This document shows, one piece after another, positions 7,267-14,833 of a DNA stretch of 64,000 bases (the first letter of the stretch is position 1; each line of letters begins with the position of its first letter). A program made the position numbers and the translations under genes. The notes below the pieces were generated by a model. It was not told the DNA's origin. It made no database searches and saw nothing but the letters and a program-made list of their open reading frames with translations. The stretch comes from RPQJ01 sp963712815 (GTDB taxonomy: Bacteria; Pseudomonadota; Gammaproteobacteria; Steroidobacterales; Steroidobacteraceae), in the NCBI GenBank assembly GCA_963712815.1, contig CAVQJL010000010.1, forward strand, positions 186,001-250,000, given 5' to 3'.

Positions 7267-8796
7267 TCAGGCGACCCGCACGGGGATGCCGAGGGCGCGG
7301 ATCTTCCCGGACCACTCGGCCGGCGCCGTGTCGTGCACTGAAGTGCCGGCAGCGTCCACCGCAACGGTCACCGGCATGTCCTTGACCTCGAACTCGTAGA
7401 TCGCCTCCATGCCGAGGTCGGCGAACGCGACGACACGCGCCGCGCGGATGGCCTTCGAGACGAGGTAGGCGGCGCCGCCCACGGCCATGAGGTAGGCCGC
7501 CTTGTGCCGGCGGATGGACTCGATCGCCACCGGACCGCGCTCGGACTTGCCGATCATCGCGATCAGGCCGGTCTTCTCGAGCATCAGGTCGGTGAACTTG
7601 TCCATCCGGGTCGCCGTAGTCGGACCGGCGGGGCCCACGACCTCGTCGCGCACCGGATCGACCGGGCCCACGTAGTAAATGACGCGGTTGGTGAAGTCCA
7701 CGCCCTCGGGCAGGGCCTGCCCGCTCGCATAGAGATCGGCGATGCGCTTGTGCGCGGCATCGCGGCCCGTGAGCATCCGGCCGTTGAGGAGCAGCGTCTC
7801 GCCGGGCTTCCACGACTGCACTTCGGCGCGCGTGAGCGTGTCGAGGTCGACGCGCCGCGACCCCGGGCCTGCGCTCCACGTCACCTTCGGCCAGCGCTCG
7901 AGCGCGGGCGGCTCGAGCGCGACGGGCCCCGAGCCGTCGAGCACGAAGTGCGCATGCCGCGTGGCGGCGCAGTTCGGGATCATCGCCACGGGCTTCGAAG
8001 CCGCATGCGTCGCGTAGGTGCGGATCTTCACGTCGAGCACGGTGGTGAGGCCGCCGAGGCCCTGCGCGCCGATGCCGAGCGCGTTCACCTTTTCGTAGAG
8101 CGAGATGCGCAGCTCCTCGAGCTTGTTCTGCGGCCCGCGCTCGATCAGCTCGTGCATGTCGATCGGGTCCATCAGCGCTTCCTTGGCGAGCAGCATGGCC
8201 TTCTCGGCCGTGCCCCCCACGCCGATGCCGAGCATCCCCGGCGGGCACCAGCCCGCTCCCATGGTGGGCACGGTCTTGAGCACCCAGTCCTCGAGCGAGT
8301 CGCTCGGGTTGAGCATCACGAACTTCGACTTGTTCTCCGAGCCGCCGCCCTTCGCGGCCACCGTCACCTCGACCTTGTCGCCCGGCACGAGCTCGACGTG
8401 GAACACCGCCGGTGAGTTGTCCTTCGTGTTCTTCCGCGCGAAGATCGGGTCGTCAACCACCGAGGCGCGCAGGCGGTTGTCCGGATCGTCGTAGGCCCGG
8501 CGCACGCCCTCGTTCACCATCTCGGCGAGGCTGCGCTGCGCGTCCCAGCGCACCTCCATGCCGACCTTGAGGAACAGGTTGACGATGCCGGTGTCCTGGC
8601 AGATCGGCCGATGCCCCTCGGCGCACATGCGCGAGTTGGTGAGGATCTGCGCGATGGCGTCCTTCGCGGCCGGCGACTGCTCGCGCTCGTACGCGCGCCC
8701 GAGGTGCTCGATGTAATCGACCGGGTGGTAGTAGCTGATGAACTGCAACGCGTCGGCGACGCTCTGGACGAAATCGTCCTCGCGGATGACGGTCAT
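7267..8796 (-). CDS. Class I fumarate hydratase (4Fe-4S)
   Basis: The 509-residue protein is a fused class I fumarase, interconverting fumarate and malate in the TCA cycle. The N-terminal alpha domain holds the cluster cysteines in RPICQDTG, GAGWCPPGM and IPNCAATRH. The C-terminal beta domain starts around VDLDTLT and includes GPTTATRMD and YLMAVGGAAYL. The length agrees with FumA/FumB-type single-chain enzymes. AGGAG sits eight bases upstream of the ATG. Only 12 bases separate it from gatB, so it appears to be in the gatCAB transcript, and hslO follows immediately. Both fumarase and Hsp33 respond to oxidation, which may explain their pairing (inference). Confidence 0.93.
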   Translation of the reverse strand: MTVIREDDFVQSVADALQFISYYHPVDYIEHLGRAYEREQSPAAKDAIAQILTNSRMCAEGHRPICQDTGIVNLFLKVGMEVRWDAQRSLAEMVNEGVRRAYDDPDNRLRASVVDDPIFARKNTKDNSPAVFHVELVPGDKVEVTVAAKGGGSENKSKFVMLNPSDSLEDWVLKTVPTMGAGWCPPGMLGIGVGGTAEKAMLLAKEALMDPIDMHELIERGPQNKLEELRISLYEKVNALGIGAQGLGGLTTVLDVKIRTYATHAASKPVAMIPNCAATRHAHFVLDGSGPVALEPPALERWPKVTWSAGPGSRRVDLDTLTRAEVQSWKPGETLLLNGRMLTGRDAAHKRIADLYASGQALPEGVDFTNRVIYYVGPVDPVRDEVVGPAGPTTATRMDKFTDLMLEKTGLIAMIGKSERGPVAIESIRRHKAAYLMAVGGAAYLVSKAIRAARVVAFADLGMEAIYEFEVKDMPVTVAVDAAGTSVHDTAPAEWSGKIRALGIPVRVA

Positions 8797-8808
8797 GGCG
8801 CGACTCCT

Positions 8809-10245
8809 TCAGCCGCCCAGCTTGCGCTTGAGCAGCTCGTTCAGCTGGGCCGGATTGGCCTTGCCCTGGGTGGCCTTCATCACCTGACCGACGAAGAAAC
8901 CGAACAGCTTGTCCTTGCCCGCACGGTAGTCGGCGAGCTGCCCGGGGTTCTTCGCCATCACCTCGTCGATCGCCTGTTCGATCGCGCCGGTGTCGGTGAT
9001 CTGCTTGAGACCCTTCGCCTCGATTATCTCGTCGGCGCTGCGGCCTTCGCCCCACATGGACTCGAACACTTCCTTGGCGATCTTGCCGGAAATGGTGTCG
9101 TCGGCGATGCGCGCGAGCAGCCCTGCGAGCGCCGCGGCGCCGACGCGGCTTCGCGTTACGTCGAGGCCTTCCTTGTTGAGCGCGCCGGAGAGCTCGCCCA
9201 TCACCCAGTTGGCGGCGAGCTTCGCGTTGCCGCCGAGGCCCTCGACCACCGATTCGTAGTACCCGGCCAGCTCGCGGCTCGAGGTGAGCACGCCAGCGTC
9301 GTAGGCGGACAGCCCGTGGTCGCGCACGAAGCGCGCGGCCTTCTCGTCAGGCAGCTCGGGCAGGGTTGCGCGCACCGCCTCGATGACGCTCTCGTCGATG
9401 GCGAGCGGCAGCAGGTCGGGATCGGGGAAGTAGCGGTAGTCGTTCGCCTCTTCCTTGGAGCGCATCGAGCGCGTCTCGCCGCGGTCCGGGTCGTAGAGGC
9501 GGGTCTCCTGCACTACCTTGCCGCCACCCTCGATGAGGTCGATCTGTCGCTCCACCTCGTAGTTGATGGCGCGCTCGACGAACCGGAAGGAGTTGAGGTT
9601 CTTGATCTCGGCGCGGGTGCCGTACTCCGCCTGCCCCCGCGGGCGCACGGACACGTTGGCGTCGCAGCGGAACGAGCCTTCCTGCATGTTGCCGTCGCAG
9701 ATCTCGAGGTAGCGCACCAGCGTGTGGATCTTCTTCATGTACGCCACGGCTTCCTTCGCGGAGCGCAGGTCGGGCTCGGAGACGATCTCGAGCAGCGGCG
9801 TGCCGGCCCGGTTCAGATCGATGCCCGACAGGCCGTGGAAGTCCTCGTGCAGCGACTTCCCCGCGTCCTCCTCGAGATGCGCGCGCGTGATGCCGACGAC
9901 CTTGCGCGTGCCGTCCTCGAGCAGGATCTCGAGCGTGCCCTCCTCGACCACCGGACGCTCGTACTGGCTGATCTGGTAACCCTTGGGCAGGTCGGGGTAG
10001 AAGTAGTTCTTGCGCGCGAACACCGAGCGGCGTGCGATCCTGGCGCCGGTGGCGAGCCCGAAGCGCACGGCCATCCTGACGGCCTCGCCGTTCAGCACCG
10101 GCAGCACACCGGGGTAGCCGAGGTCGACGAGATTGGCCTGGGTGTTGGGCGCGGCGCCGTAGGCGGTGGCGGATCCCGAGAAGATCTTGCTGCGCGTGGC
10201 GAGCTGCGCGTGGATCTCGAGGCCGATGACGGTTTCCCATTCCAT
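8809..10245 (-). CDS. gatB: Aspartyl/glutamyl-tRNA amidotransferase subunit B
   Basis: The 478-residue protein opens with WETVIGLEIHAQLATRSKIF, the GatB signature, and has DLPKGYQISQYE and GIDLNRAGTPLLEIVSEPD of the catalytic cradle. The C-terminal YqeY-like tail domain ends in LNELLKRKLGG. GatB phosphorylates and amidates mischarged Glu-tRNA(Gln) or Asp-tRNA(Asn) using ammonia channelled from GatA. The ATG at 10245 starts five bases after the gatA stop, consistent with coupling. Order gatC-gatA-gatB on minus. Confidence 0.96.
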   Translation of the reverse strand: MEWETVIGLEIHAQLATRSKIFSGSATAYGAAPNTQANLVDLGYPGVLPVLNGEAVRMAVRFGLATGARIARRSVFARKNYFYPDLPKGYQISQYERPVVEEGTLEILLEDGTRKVVGITRAHLEEDAGKSLHEDFHGLSGIDLNRAGTPLLEIVSEPDLRSAKEAVAYMKKIHTLVRYLEICDGNMQEGSFRCDANVSVRPRGQAEYGTRAEIKNLNSFRFVERAINYEVERQIDLIEGGGKVVQETRLYDPDRGETRSMRSKEEANDYRYFPDPDLLPLAIDESVIEAVRATLPELPDEKAARFVRDHGLSAYDAGVLTSSRELAGYYESVVEGLGGNAKLAANWVMGELSGALNKEGLDVTRSRVGAAALAGLLARIADDTISGKIAKEVFESMWGEGRSADEIIEAKGLKQITDTGAIEQAIDEVMAKNPGQLADYRAGKDKLFGFFVGQVMKATQGKANPAQLNELLKRKLGG

Positions 10246-10250
10246 GATCG

Positions 10251-11717
10251 TTACTCGAATCCCGGCGGCACGCGGCGGTGCCAGTCCGTGAGCTGCTGGT
10301 ACTGGTGCGAGACCGACAGGAGTCGCGACTCGGAGAAGTGCGGCCCGACGAGCTGCAGTCCCACCGGCAGGTCGCGGCCGCCCTCGCTCACGAAGCCGCA
10401 CGGGATCGAGATCGCCGGCAGCCCCGCCAGGTTGGCACCGATGGTGTAGATGTCGTTCAGGTACATGGTGATCGGGTCGCTGGTCTTGGCGCCGAGTCCG
10501 AACGCGGGCGTGGGGGCGGTCGGGCCGACCACCACGTCCACCTCGCCGAAGGCCCGCGCGAAATCGGCCGCGATCAGCTGGCGTACTTTCTGCGCCTTGA
10601 GGTAGTAGGCGTCGTAGTAGCCCGCCGACAGCACGTAGGTGCCGGTCATGATGCGGCGCTTGACCTCGTCGCCGAAGCCCTCGCCGCGCGAGCGCTGATA
10701 GAGGTCGCGCAGGTCGCGCGGCGAGTCGCAGCGGTGACCGAAGCGCACGCCGTCGAAACGCGACAGGTTCGAGGAGCACTCCGCGGGCGCCACCACGTAG
10801 TAGGTGGGAACGGACAGCGGCAGCGCGGGCAGGCTGACCTCGCGCACGGTCGCGCCGCTGGCGCGCAGCGCCTCGATGGCATCCTGCACCCGCTTGCCGA
10901 CGCCGGGTTCGAGCCCCTTGTCGAAGAACTCGCGGATCACCCCGACGCGCAGCCCGGCGAGCGGCGTGGCGAGCTCGGCCAGGTAGTCGGGCACCGGCGC
11001 ATCGACGCTCGTGGAGTCGCGCGGGTCGAAGCCGGCCATGGCGCCGAGCAGCAGCGCCGCGTCCTCGGCCGAGCGCGTGAGCACGCCGCCCTGGTCGAGG
11101 CTCGAAGCAAAGGCGATCATGCCGTAGCGCGAGACGCGGCCGTAGGTGGGCTTGATGCCCGTGAGGTTCGTCAGGGCCGCGGGCTGGCGGATCGAGCCGC
11201 CCGTGTCGGTGCCGCTCGCCGCGGGCGCGAGGCAGGCGGCAACCGCCGCGGCAGAGCCGCCCGAGGAGCCGCCCGGCACCCGGGCCGGATCCCAGGGGTT
11301 CCTGACCGGTCCGTAGTGGCTGGTCTCGTTCGACGAGCCCATGGCGAACTCGTCCATGTTGGTCTTGCCGAGCAGCACGGTGCCGGCCGCCCGCCAGCGC
11401 TCGACCACCGTGGCGTCGTAGGGCGCCACGAAGTTCGACAGCATCCGCGACCCGCAGGTCGTGAGGATGCCGTCGGTGCAGAAGATGTCCTTGTGGGCGA
11501 CGGGCACGCCGGTGAGCGGCCCGCCCTCGCCCCTGGCGATCTGCTCGTCGGCGCGGCGCGCGTCGTCGAGCGCCCGGTCGGCGGTGATCGTGATGAAGGC
11601 GTTGAGCTCCGGGGCCAGCCGCTCGATGCGGCCGAGCAGGTGCAGGGTGAGCTCGAGGCTCGAGAACCTGCGCGCACGCAGGCCGGCGGCGAGTTCTGAG
11701 ACGGTTAGGGAGTGCAT
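10251..11717 (-). CDS. gatA: Aspartyl/glutamyl-tRNA amidotransferase subunit A
   Basis: This 488-residue amidase releases ammonia from glutamine for GatB. The amidase-signature Ser-cisSer-Lys triad is visible: Lys in GVPVAHKDIFC, Ser in VPGGSSGGSAAA, and Ser in GTDTGGSIRQPA. The GIKPTYGRVSRYG and VVGPTAPTPAF segments are also typical. The start MHSLTVSELAAGL fits the family. A 115-base spacer separates it from gatC, longer than usual for this operon; no gene or clear terminator is visible there. Confidence 0.96.
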   Translation of the reverse strand: MHSLTVSELAAGLRARRFSSLELTLHLLGRIERLAPELNAFITITADRALDDARRADEQIARGEGGPLTGVPVAHKDIFCTDGILTTCGSRMLSNFVAPYDATVVERWRAAGTVLLGKTNMDEFAMGSSNETSHYGPVRNPWDPARVPGGSSGGSAAAVAACLAPAASGTDTGGSIRQPAALTNLTGIKPTYGRVSRYGMIAFASSLDQGGVLTRSAEDAALLLGAMAGFDPRDSTSVDAPVPDYLAELATPLAGLRVGVIREFFDKGLEPGVGKRVQDAIEALRASGATVREVSLPALPLSVPTYYVVAPAECSSNLSRFDGVRFGHRCDSPRDLRDLYQRSRGEGFGDEVKRRIMTGTYVLSAGYYDAYYLKAQKVRQLIAADFARAFGEVDVVVGPTAPTPAFGLGAKTSDPITMYLNDIYTIGANLAGLPAISIPCGFVSEGGRDLPVGLQLVGPHFSESRLLSVSHQYQQLTDWHRRVPPGFE

Positions 11718-11832
11718 TGGTGGGGAATGGACTTGAGAGCGCTGGATGTTCGGACGGTGTGCCTTGGACGGCGCGGCGCGTGAAAGCAAGTGCGGGTGCG
11801 GCCCGGACGGCCTCCGCAGTTCCGTCCCGCCC

Positions 11833-12123
11833 CTACTCGATGACCTTCGGCACGAGGTACAGGCCGGCCGCCACGCTCGACGCGTTCTGCTGGTACTTCT
11901 CGTGCCGGTCCGACTCCGTCACGGCGTCCGCCCGCAGCCGCTGCACCTGCTCGGCGAGCGGATGGGCCATGGGCTCCACGCCGCCCGTGTCGGCGGCGGA
12001 GAGCTGCTCGACGAAGTCGATGATGCGGGAGAGGCTGTCGACGTACACCGGCATCTGCGCCTCCGTGATCTGGAGGCGGGCCAGATGGGCGATGCCCTCG
12101 ACCTGGGCGCGCGTCAGGCTCAT
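11833..12123 (-). CDS. gatC: Aspartyl/glutamyl-tRNA amidotransferase subunit C
   Basis: The 96-residue product starts MSLTRAQVEGIAHLARLQIT and ends ...GLYLVPKVIE. It contains the PMAHPL region that wraps around GatA. GatC stabilises the GatA-GatB complex. An in-frame upstream extension to 12267 is not supported, as the family begins here. It is the first gene of the minus-strand unit, divergent from mreB across a 136-base promoter region; a TATGAT hexamer on the minus strand (12166 to 12161) lies about 38 bases upstream and may be its -10. Confidence 0.92.
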   Translation of the reverse strand: MSLTRAQVEGIAHLARLQITEAQMPVYVDSLSRIIDFVEQLSAADTGGVEPMAHPLAEQVQRLRADAVTESDRHEKYQQNASSVAAGLYLVPKVIE

Positions 12124-12175
12124 TGGAAACGGCTCTTGGGACGGGAAAAACGAGCACCAAATCATACACGGCGCC

Positions 12176-12204
12176 TTGCCGAAAGTCCCGGCAATGGCTA
12201 CAGT
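12176..12204 (+). promoter_or_regulatory. Probable mreB promoter with overlapping dyad
   Basis: TTGCCG (12176-12181) and TACAGT (12199-12204) are separated by exactly 17 bases, a reasonable sigma-70 pair, placing the start site about 48 bases upstream of mreB. The -35 box is also the left arm of a dyad, TTGCCG (12176-12181) with CGGCAA (12189-12194), which could bind a regulator shared with the divergent gatC. This is pattern recognition only. Confidence 0.45.
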
Positions 12205-12259
12205 GCCGGCGCCTGCGCGCCTCCCCGCGCCCCCCTCCCTCCGAGCTCCCTCCTTCCAG

Positions 12260-13303
12260 ATGTTCAAGAAACTCCGGGGTTACTTTTCCAACGACCTCTC
12301 GATCGACCTTGGCACCGCCAACACGCTGATCTACGTCCGCGGCAAGGGCATCGTGCTCAACGAGCCGTCGGTGGTCGCCATCCGCGAGGAGCCCTCGCGC
12401 GGCGGCAAGAAGATCGAGGCGGTCGGCACCGACGCCAAGAACATGCTCGGCCGCACGCCGGGCAACATCACCGCCATCCGGCCCCTGAAGGACGGCGTGA
12501 TCGCCGACTTCACGGTCACCGAGAAGATGCTGCAGCACTTCATCGAGAAGGTGCACGGCAACCGGCTGATCCGCCCGAGCCCGCGCGTGCTGGTGTGCGT
12601 GCCCTACGGCTCGACACAGGTCGAGCGGCGCGCGATCCAGGAGTCCGCCGAGGGCGCCGGCGCCCGCTGGGTGCGGCTGATCGAGGAGCCCATGGCCGCC
12701 GCAGTCGGCGCCGGCATGCCCGTGCACGAGGCGCGCGGCTCGATGGTGCTCGACGTCGGCGGCGGCACCTCGGAGGTCGCGGTGATCTCGCTGAACGGCA
12801 TCGTCTACGCGGCCTCGGTCCGCATCGGCGGCGACCGTTTCGACGAGGCCATCATCAATTACGTGCGCCGCAACTACGGCATCCTGATCGGCGAGGCGAC
12901 CGCCGAGCGCATCAAGATCGAGATCGGCTCGGCCTATCCGGGCTCGCAGGTGCGCGAGATCTCGGTGAAGGGCCGCAACCTCTCCGAGGGCGTTCCGCGC
13001 AGCTTCACGCTCAACTCGAACGAGATCCTCGAGGCCCTGCAGGAGCCCCTGCAGGGCATCGTGGGCGCCGTGAAGGCCGCGCTCGAGCAGACCCCGCCCG
13101 AACTCGGCTCCGACGTCGCAGAGCGCGGCATCGTGCTCACCGGCGGCGGCGCGCTGCTGCGCGACATCGACAAGCTGCTGATGGAGGAAACGGGCCTGCC
13201 GGTCGTGGTAGCCGAGGACCCGCTCACCTGCGTCGCGCGCGGCGGCGGCAAGATGCTGGAGCTGATCGACGAGCACGGCCCGGGCCTGTTCGGCCTGGAC
13301 TGA
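12260..13303 (+). CDS. mreB: Rod shape-determining actin homolog MreB
   Basis: The 347-residue protein has the actin-fold nucleotide motifs: SIDLGTANTLIYV (phosphate 1, residues 14-26), LDVGGGTSEVAVISL (phosphate 2) and GIVLTGGGALLRDID (adenosine). The N-terminus MFKKLRGYFSNDL supplies the amphipathic membrane-binding part. MreB polymerises under the inner membrane and directs lateral wall synthesis with MreC, MreD, PBP2 and RodA, all encoded immediately downstream. ATG 12260 is the family start; the longer upstream frame is antisense to gatC. Confidence 0.97.
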   Translation: MFKKLRGYFSNDLSIDLGTANTLIYVRGKGIVLNEPSVVAIREEPSRGGKKIEAVGTDAKNMLGRTPGNITAIRPLKDGVIADFTVTEKMLQHFIEKVHGNRLIRPSPRVLVCVPYGSTQVERRAIQESAEGAGARWVRLIEEPMAAAVGAGMPVHEARGSMVLDVGGGTSEVAVISLNGIVYAASVRIGGDRFDEAIINYVRRNYGILIGEATAERIKIEIGSAYPGSQVREISVKGRNLSEGVPRSFTLNSNEILEALQEPLQGIVGAVKAALEQTPPELGSDVAERGIVLTGGGALLRDIDKLLMEETGLPVVVAEDPLTCVARGGGKMLELIDEHGPGLFGLD

Positions 13304-13334
13304 TGGCAGCACAGGCCGCCGCCCCGCTCCCGCC

Positions 13335-14333
13335 GTGGTCGAACTGAGCCACGACACCCGGCCCATCATCGGCCGTGGCCAGCCGCTCGGCGCGACCTTC
13401 CTCGCCCTGGCGATCGTCTCCATCGCGCTGATGGTCACCGACCAGCGTTACGACCATCTCGAGCGCGTGCGAGGCTGGCTGTCGGCTGCGGCCTACCCGG
13501 TGCAACTCGCGGTGGACCTGCCGTTCCGTATCTGGAGCCGGCTGACCGGTTCGTTCGCCGATCGCAGCCGCCTGCGCAGCGAGAACCTCGAGCTTACTGC
13601 CCGCCTGCGGCTCGCCAACCTGCAGTTGCAGCGCTTCGCCGCGCTCGAGGACGAGAACCGCCGGCTGCGCGACATGCGCGAGAACTCCGCCGGCGTCGCC
13701 GAGCGCGTGCTCGTGGCCTCGATCCTGAACGTGGACCTCGACCCGTTCCGCCACCGCGTGCTGCTCGACAAGGGCGCGGCTGACGGCGTCTTCAAGGGCC
13801 AGGCGGTGCTGGACGCCGAAGGCATCTTCGGCCAGGTCTCGCAGGTCCACGCCCGCACCGCCGAGGTGATCCTCATCAGCGACGCCGAGCACGCCATCCC
13901 GGTGCAGTCGAACCGCAGCGGCCTGCGCAGCATCGCGGTCGGCACCGGGGATTCGGACCGGCTGTCGCTGCCCTTCATCACCGTGGAGGCCGATCTCAAG
14001 GCGGGCGACCTGCTGATCTCCACGGGCATGGGCGGCGTGTTCCCGAGCGGCTACCCGATTGCCGAGGTGACGCGCGTGGAGCGCGATCCCGCCGCCACCT
14101 TCGCGGTCGTGGACGCCCGGCCCACTGCGCGGCTCGATCGCGACCGCGACGTGCTGCTGGTGTGGTTCGATCCGCCGGTGTCGGAGCTACCCGCGCCCGA
14201 GGCGACGGCCCCCGAGGTGTCGCCCCCCGAGGTATCGCCCCCCGATGCGACGTCCCCGGCTCCGCCGGCGGGCACGCCAGCCGCAACCGAGGCCCAGGCG
14301 GCACCGCCGCCGACACCGGGGACAGCGCCATGA
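13335..14333 (+). CDS. mreC: Rod shape-determining protein MreC
   Basis: The 332-residue product starts at GTG 13335. It has one N-terminal membrane segment (FLALAIVSIALMV), a coiled coil (about residues 70-115, RSENLELTARLRLANLQLQ), then two beta barrels including VLLDKGAADGVFKGQAV and GDLLISTGMGGVFPSGYPI. MreC is the periplasmic linker of the elongasome. The last 45 residues form an unusually Pro/Ala-rich tail with a short repeat (PEVSPPEVSPPD), absent from most MreC proteins. Its TGA overlaps the mreD ATG. Confidence 0.95.
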   Translation: MVELSHDTRPIIGRGQPLGATFLALAIVSIALMVTDQRYDHLERVRGWLSAAAYPVQLAVDLPFRIWSRLTGSFADRSRLRSENLELTARLRLANLQLQRFAALEDENRRLRDMRENSAGVAERVLVASILNVDLDPFRHRVLLDKGAADGVFKGQAVLDAEGIFGQVSQVHARTAEVILISDAEHAIPVQSNRSGLRSIAVGTGDSDRLSLPFITVEADLKAGDLLISTGMGGVFPSGYPIAEVTRVERDPAATFAVVDARPTARLDRDRDVLLVWFDPPVSELPAPEATAPEVSPPEVSPPDATSPAPPAGTPAATEAQAAPPPTPGTAP

Positions 14334-14812
14334 GGGCCAGCGACTTCAGCCGACGCCTGCTGTACTGGACGAGCGTAGCAATCGGCCTGGTGCTGGCGAT
14401 CGTGCCCCTGCCCGACTGGCTCGGGCCCTTCCGTCCCGACCTCGCGCTGCTCGCGGTGATCTACTGGATCCTCACCAGCCCACGGATCGCCGGCCTGGGC
14501 TACGCATGGCTCGCCGGGCTGTTCCTCGACGTGCTGCGCGGCATGACGCTCGGGCAGCATGCGCTCGGCTTCGTGCTCGTGGCCTTCCTCGCGCATCGCG
14601 GCCAGCTGCGCATGCGCATGTTCCCGATCCTGCACCAGGCCGGCGCCGTGATGGTGCTGCTCGCCGTCTATCACTTCGTGATGTTCTGGACGGACGGCCT
14701 CACCGGCCACGGCTACACGGGCTGGGACCGATGGCTGCCGGTGCTGTCGGGCGCGCTGCTGTGGCCCTTGATCACCGCGGCCGGCGACACGCTGGCCCGC
14801 CGCGCCCGCTGA
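14330..14812 (+). CDS. mreD: Rod shape-determining membrane protein MreD
   Basis: The 160-residue protein has five or so membrane segments and the MreD motif region FRPDLALLAVIYWIL followed by GYAWLAGLFLDVLRGMTLGQHAL. MreD binds MreC in the inner membrane and completes the MreBCD core. The start ATG overlaps the mreC stop (ATGA), implying translational coupling. The longer frame beginning in mreC is excluded. Confidence 0.92.
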   Translation: MRASDFSRRLLYWTSVAIGLVLAIVPLPDWLGPFRPDLALLAVIYWILTSPRIAGLGYAWLAGLFLDVLRGMTLGQHALGFVLVAFLAHRGQLRMRMFPILHQAGAVMVLLAVYHFVMFWTDGLTGHGYTGWDRWLPVLSGALLWPLITAAGDTLARRAR

Positions 14813-14833
14813 TCGCGGCGCCCGGCAGCGGTC

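Noticed and set aside
8611..10449. 612-codon plus-strand open frame across gatB
   Set aside because: It is antisense to well-matched gatB, has no domain signature and is rich in Arg/Leu/Val as expected of a high-GC shadow frame.
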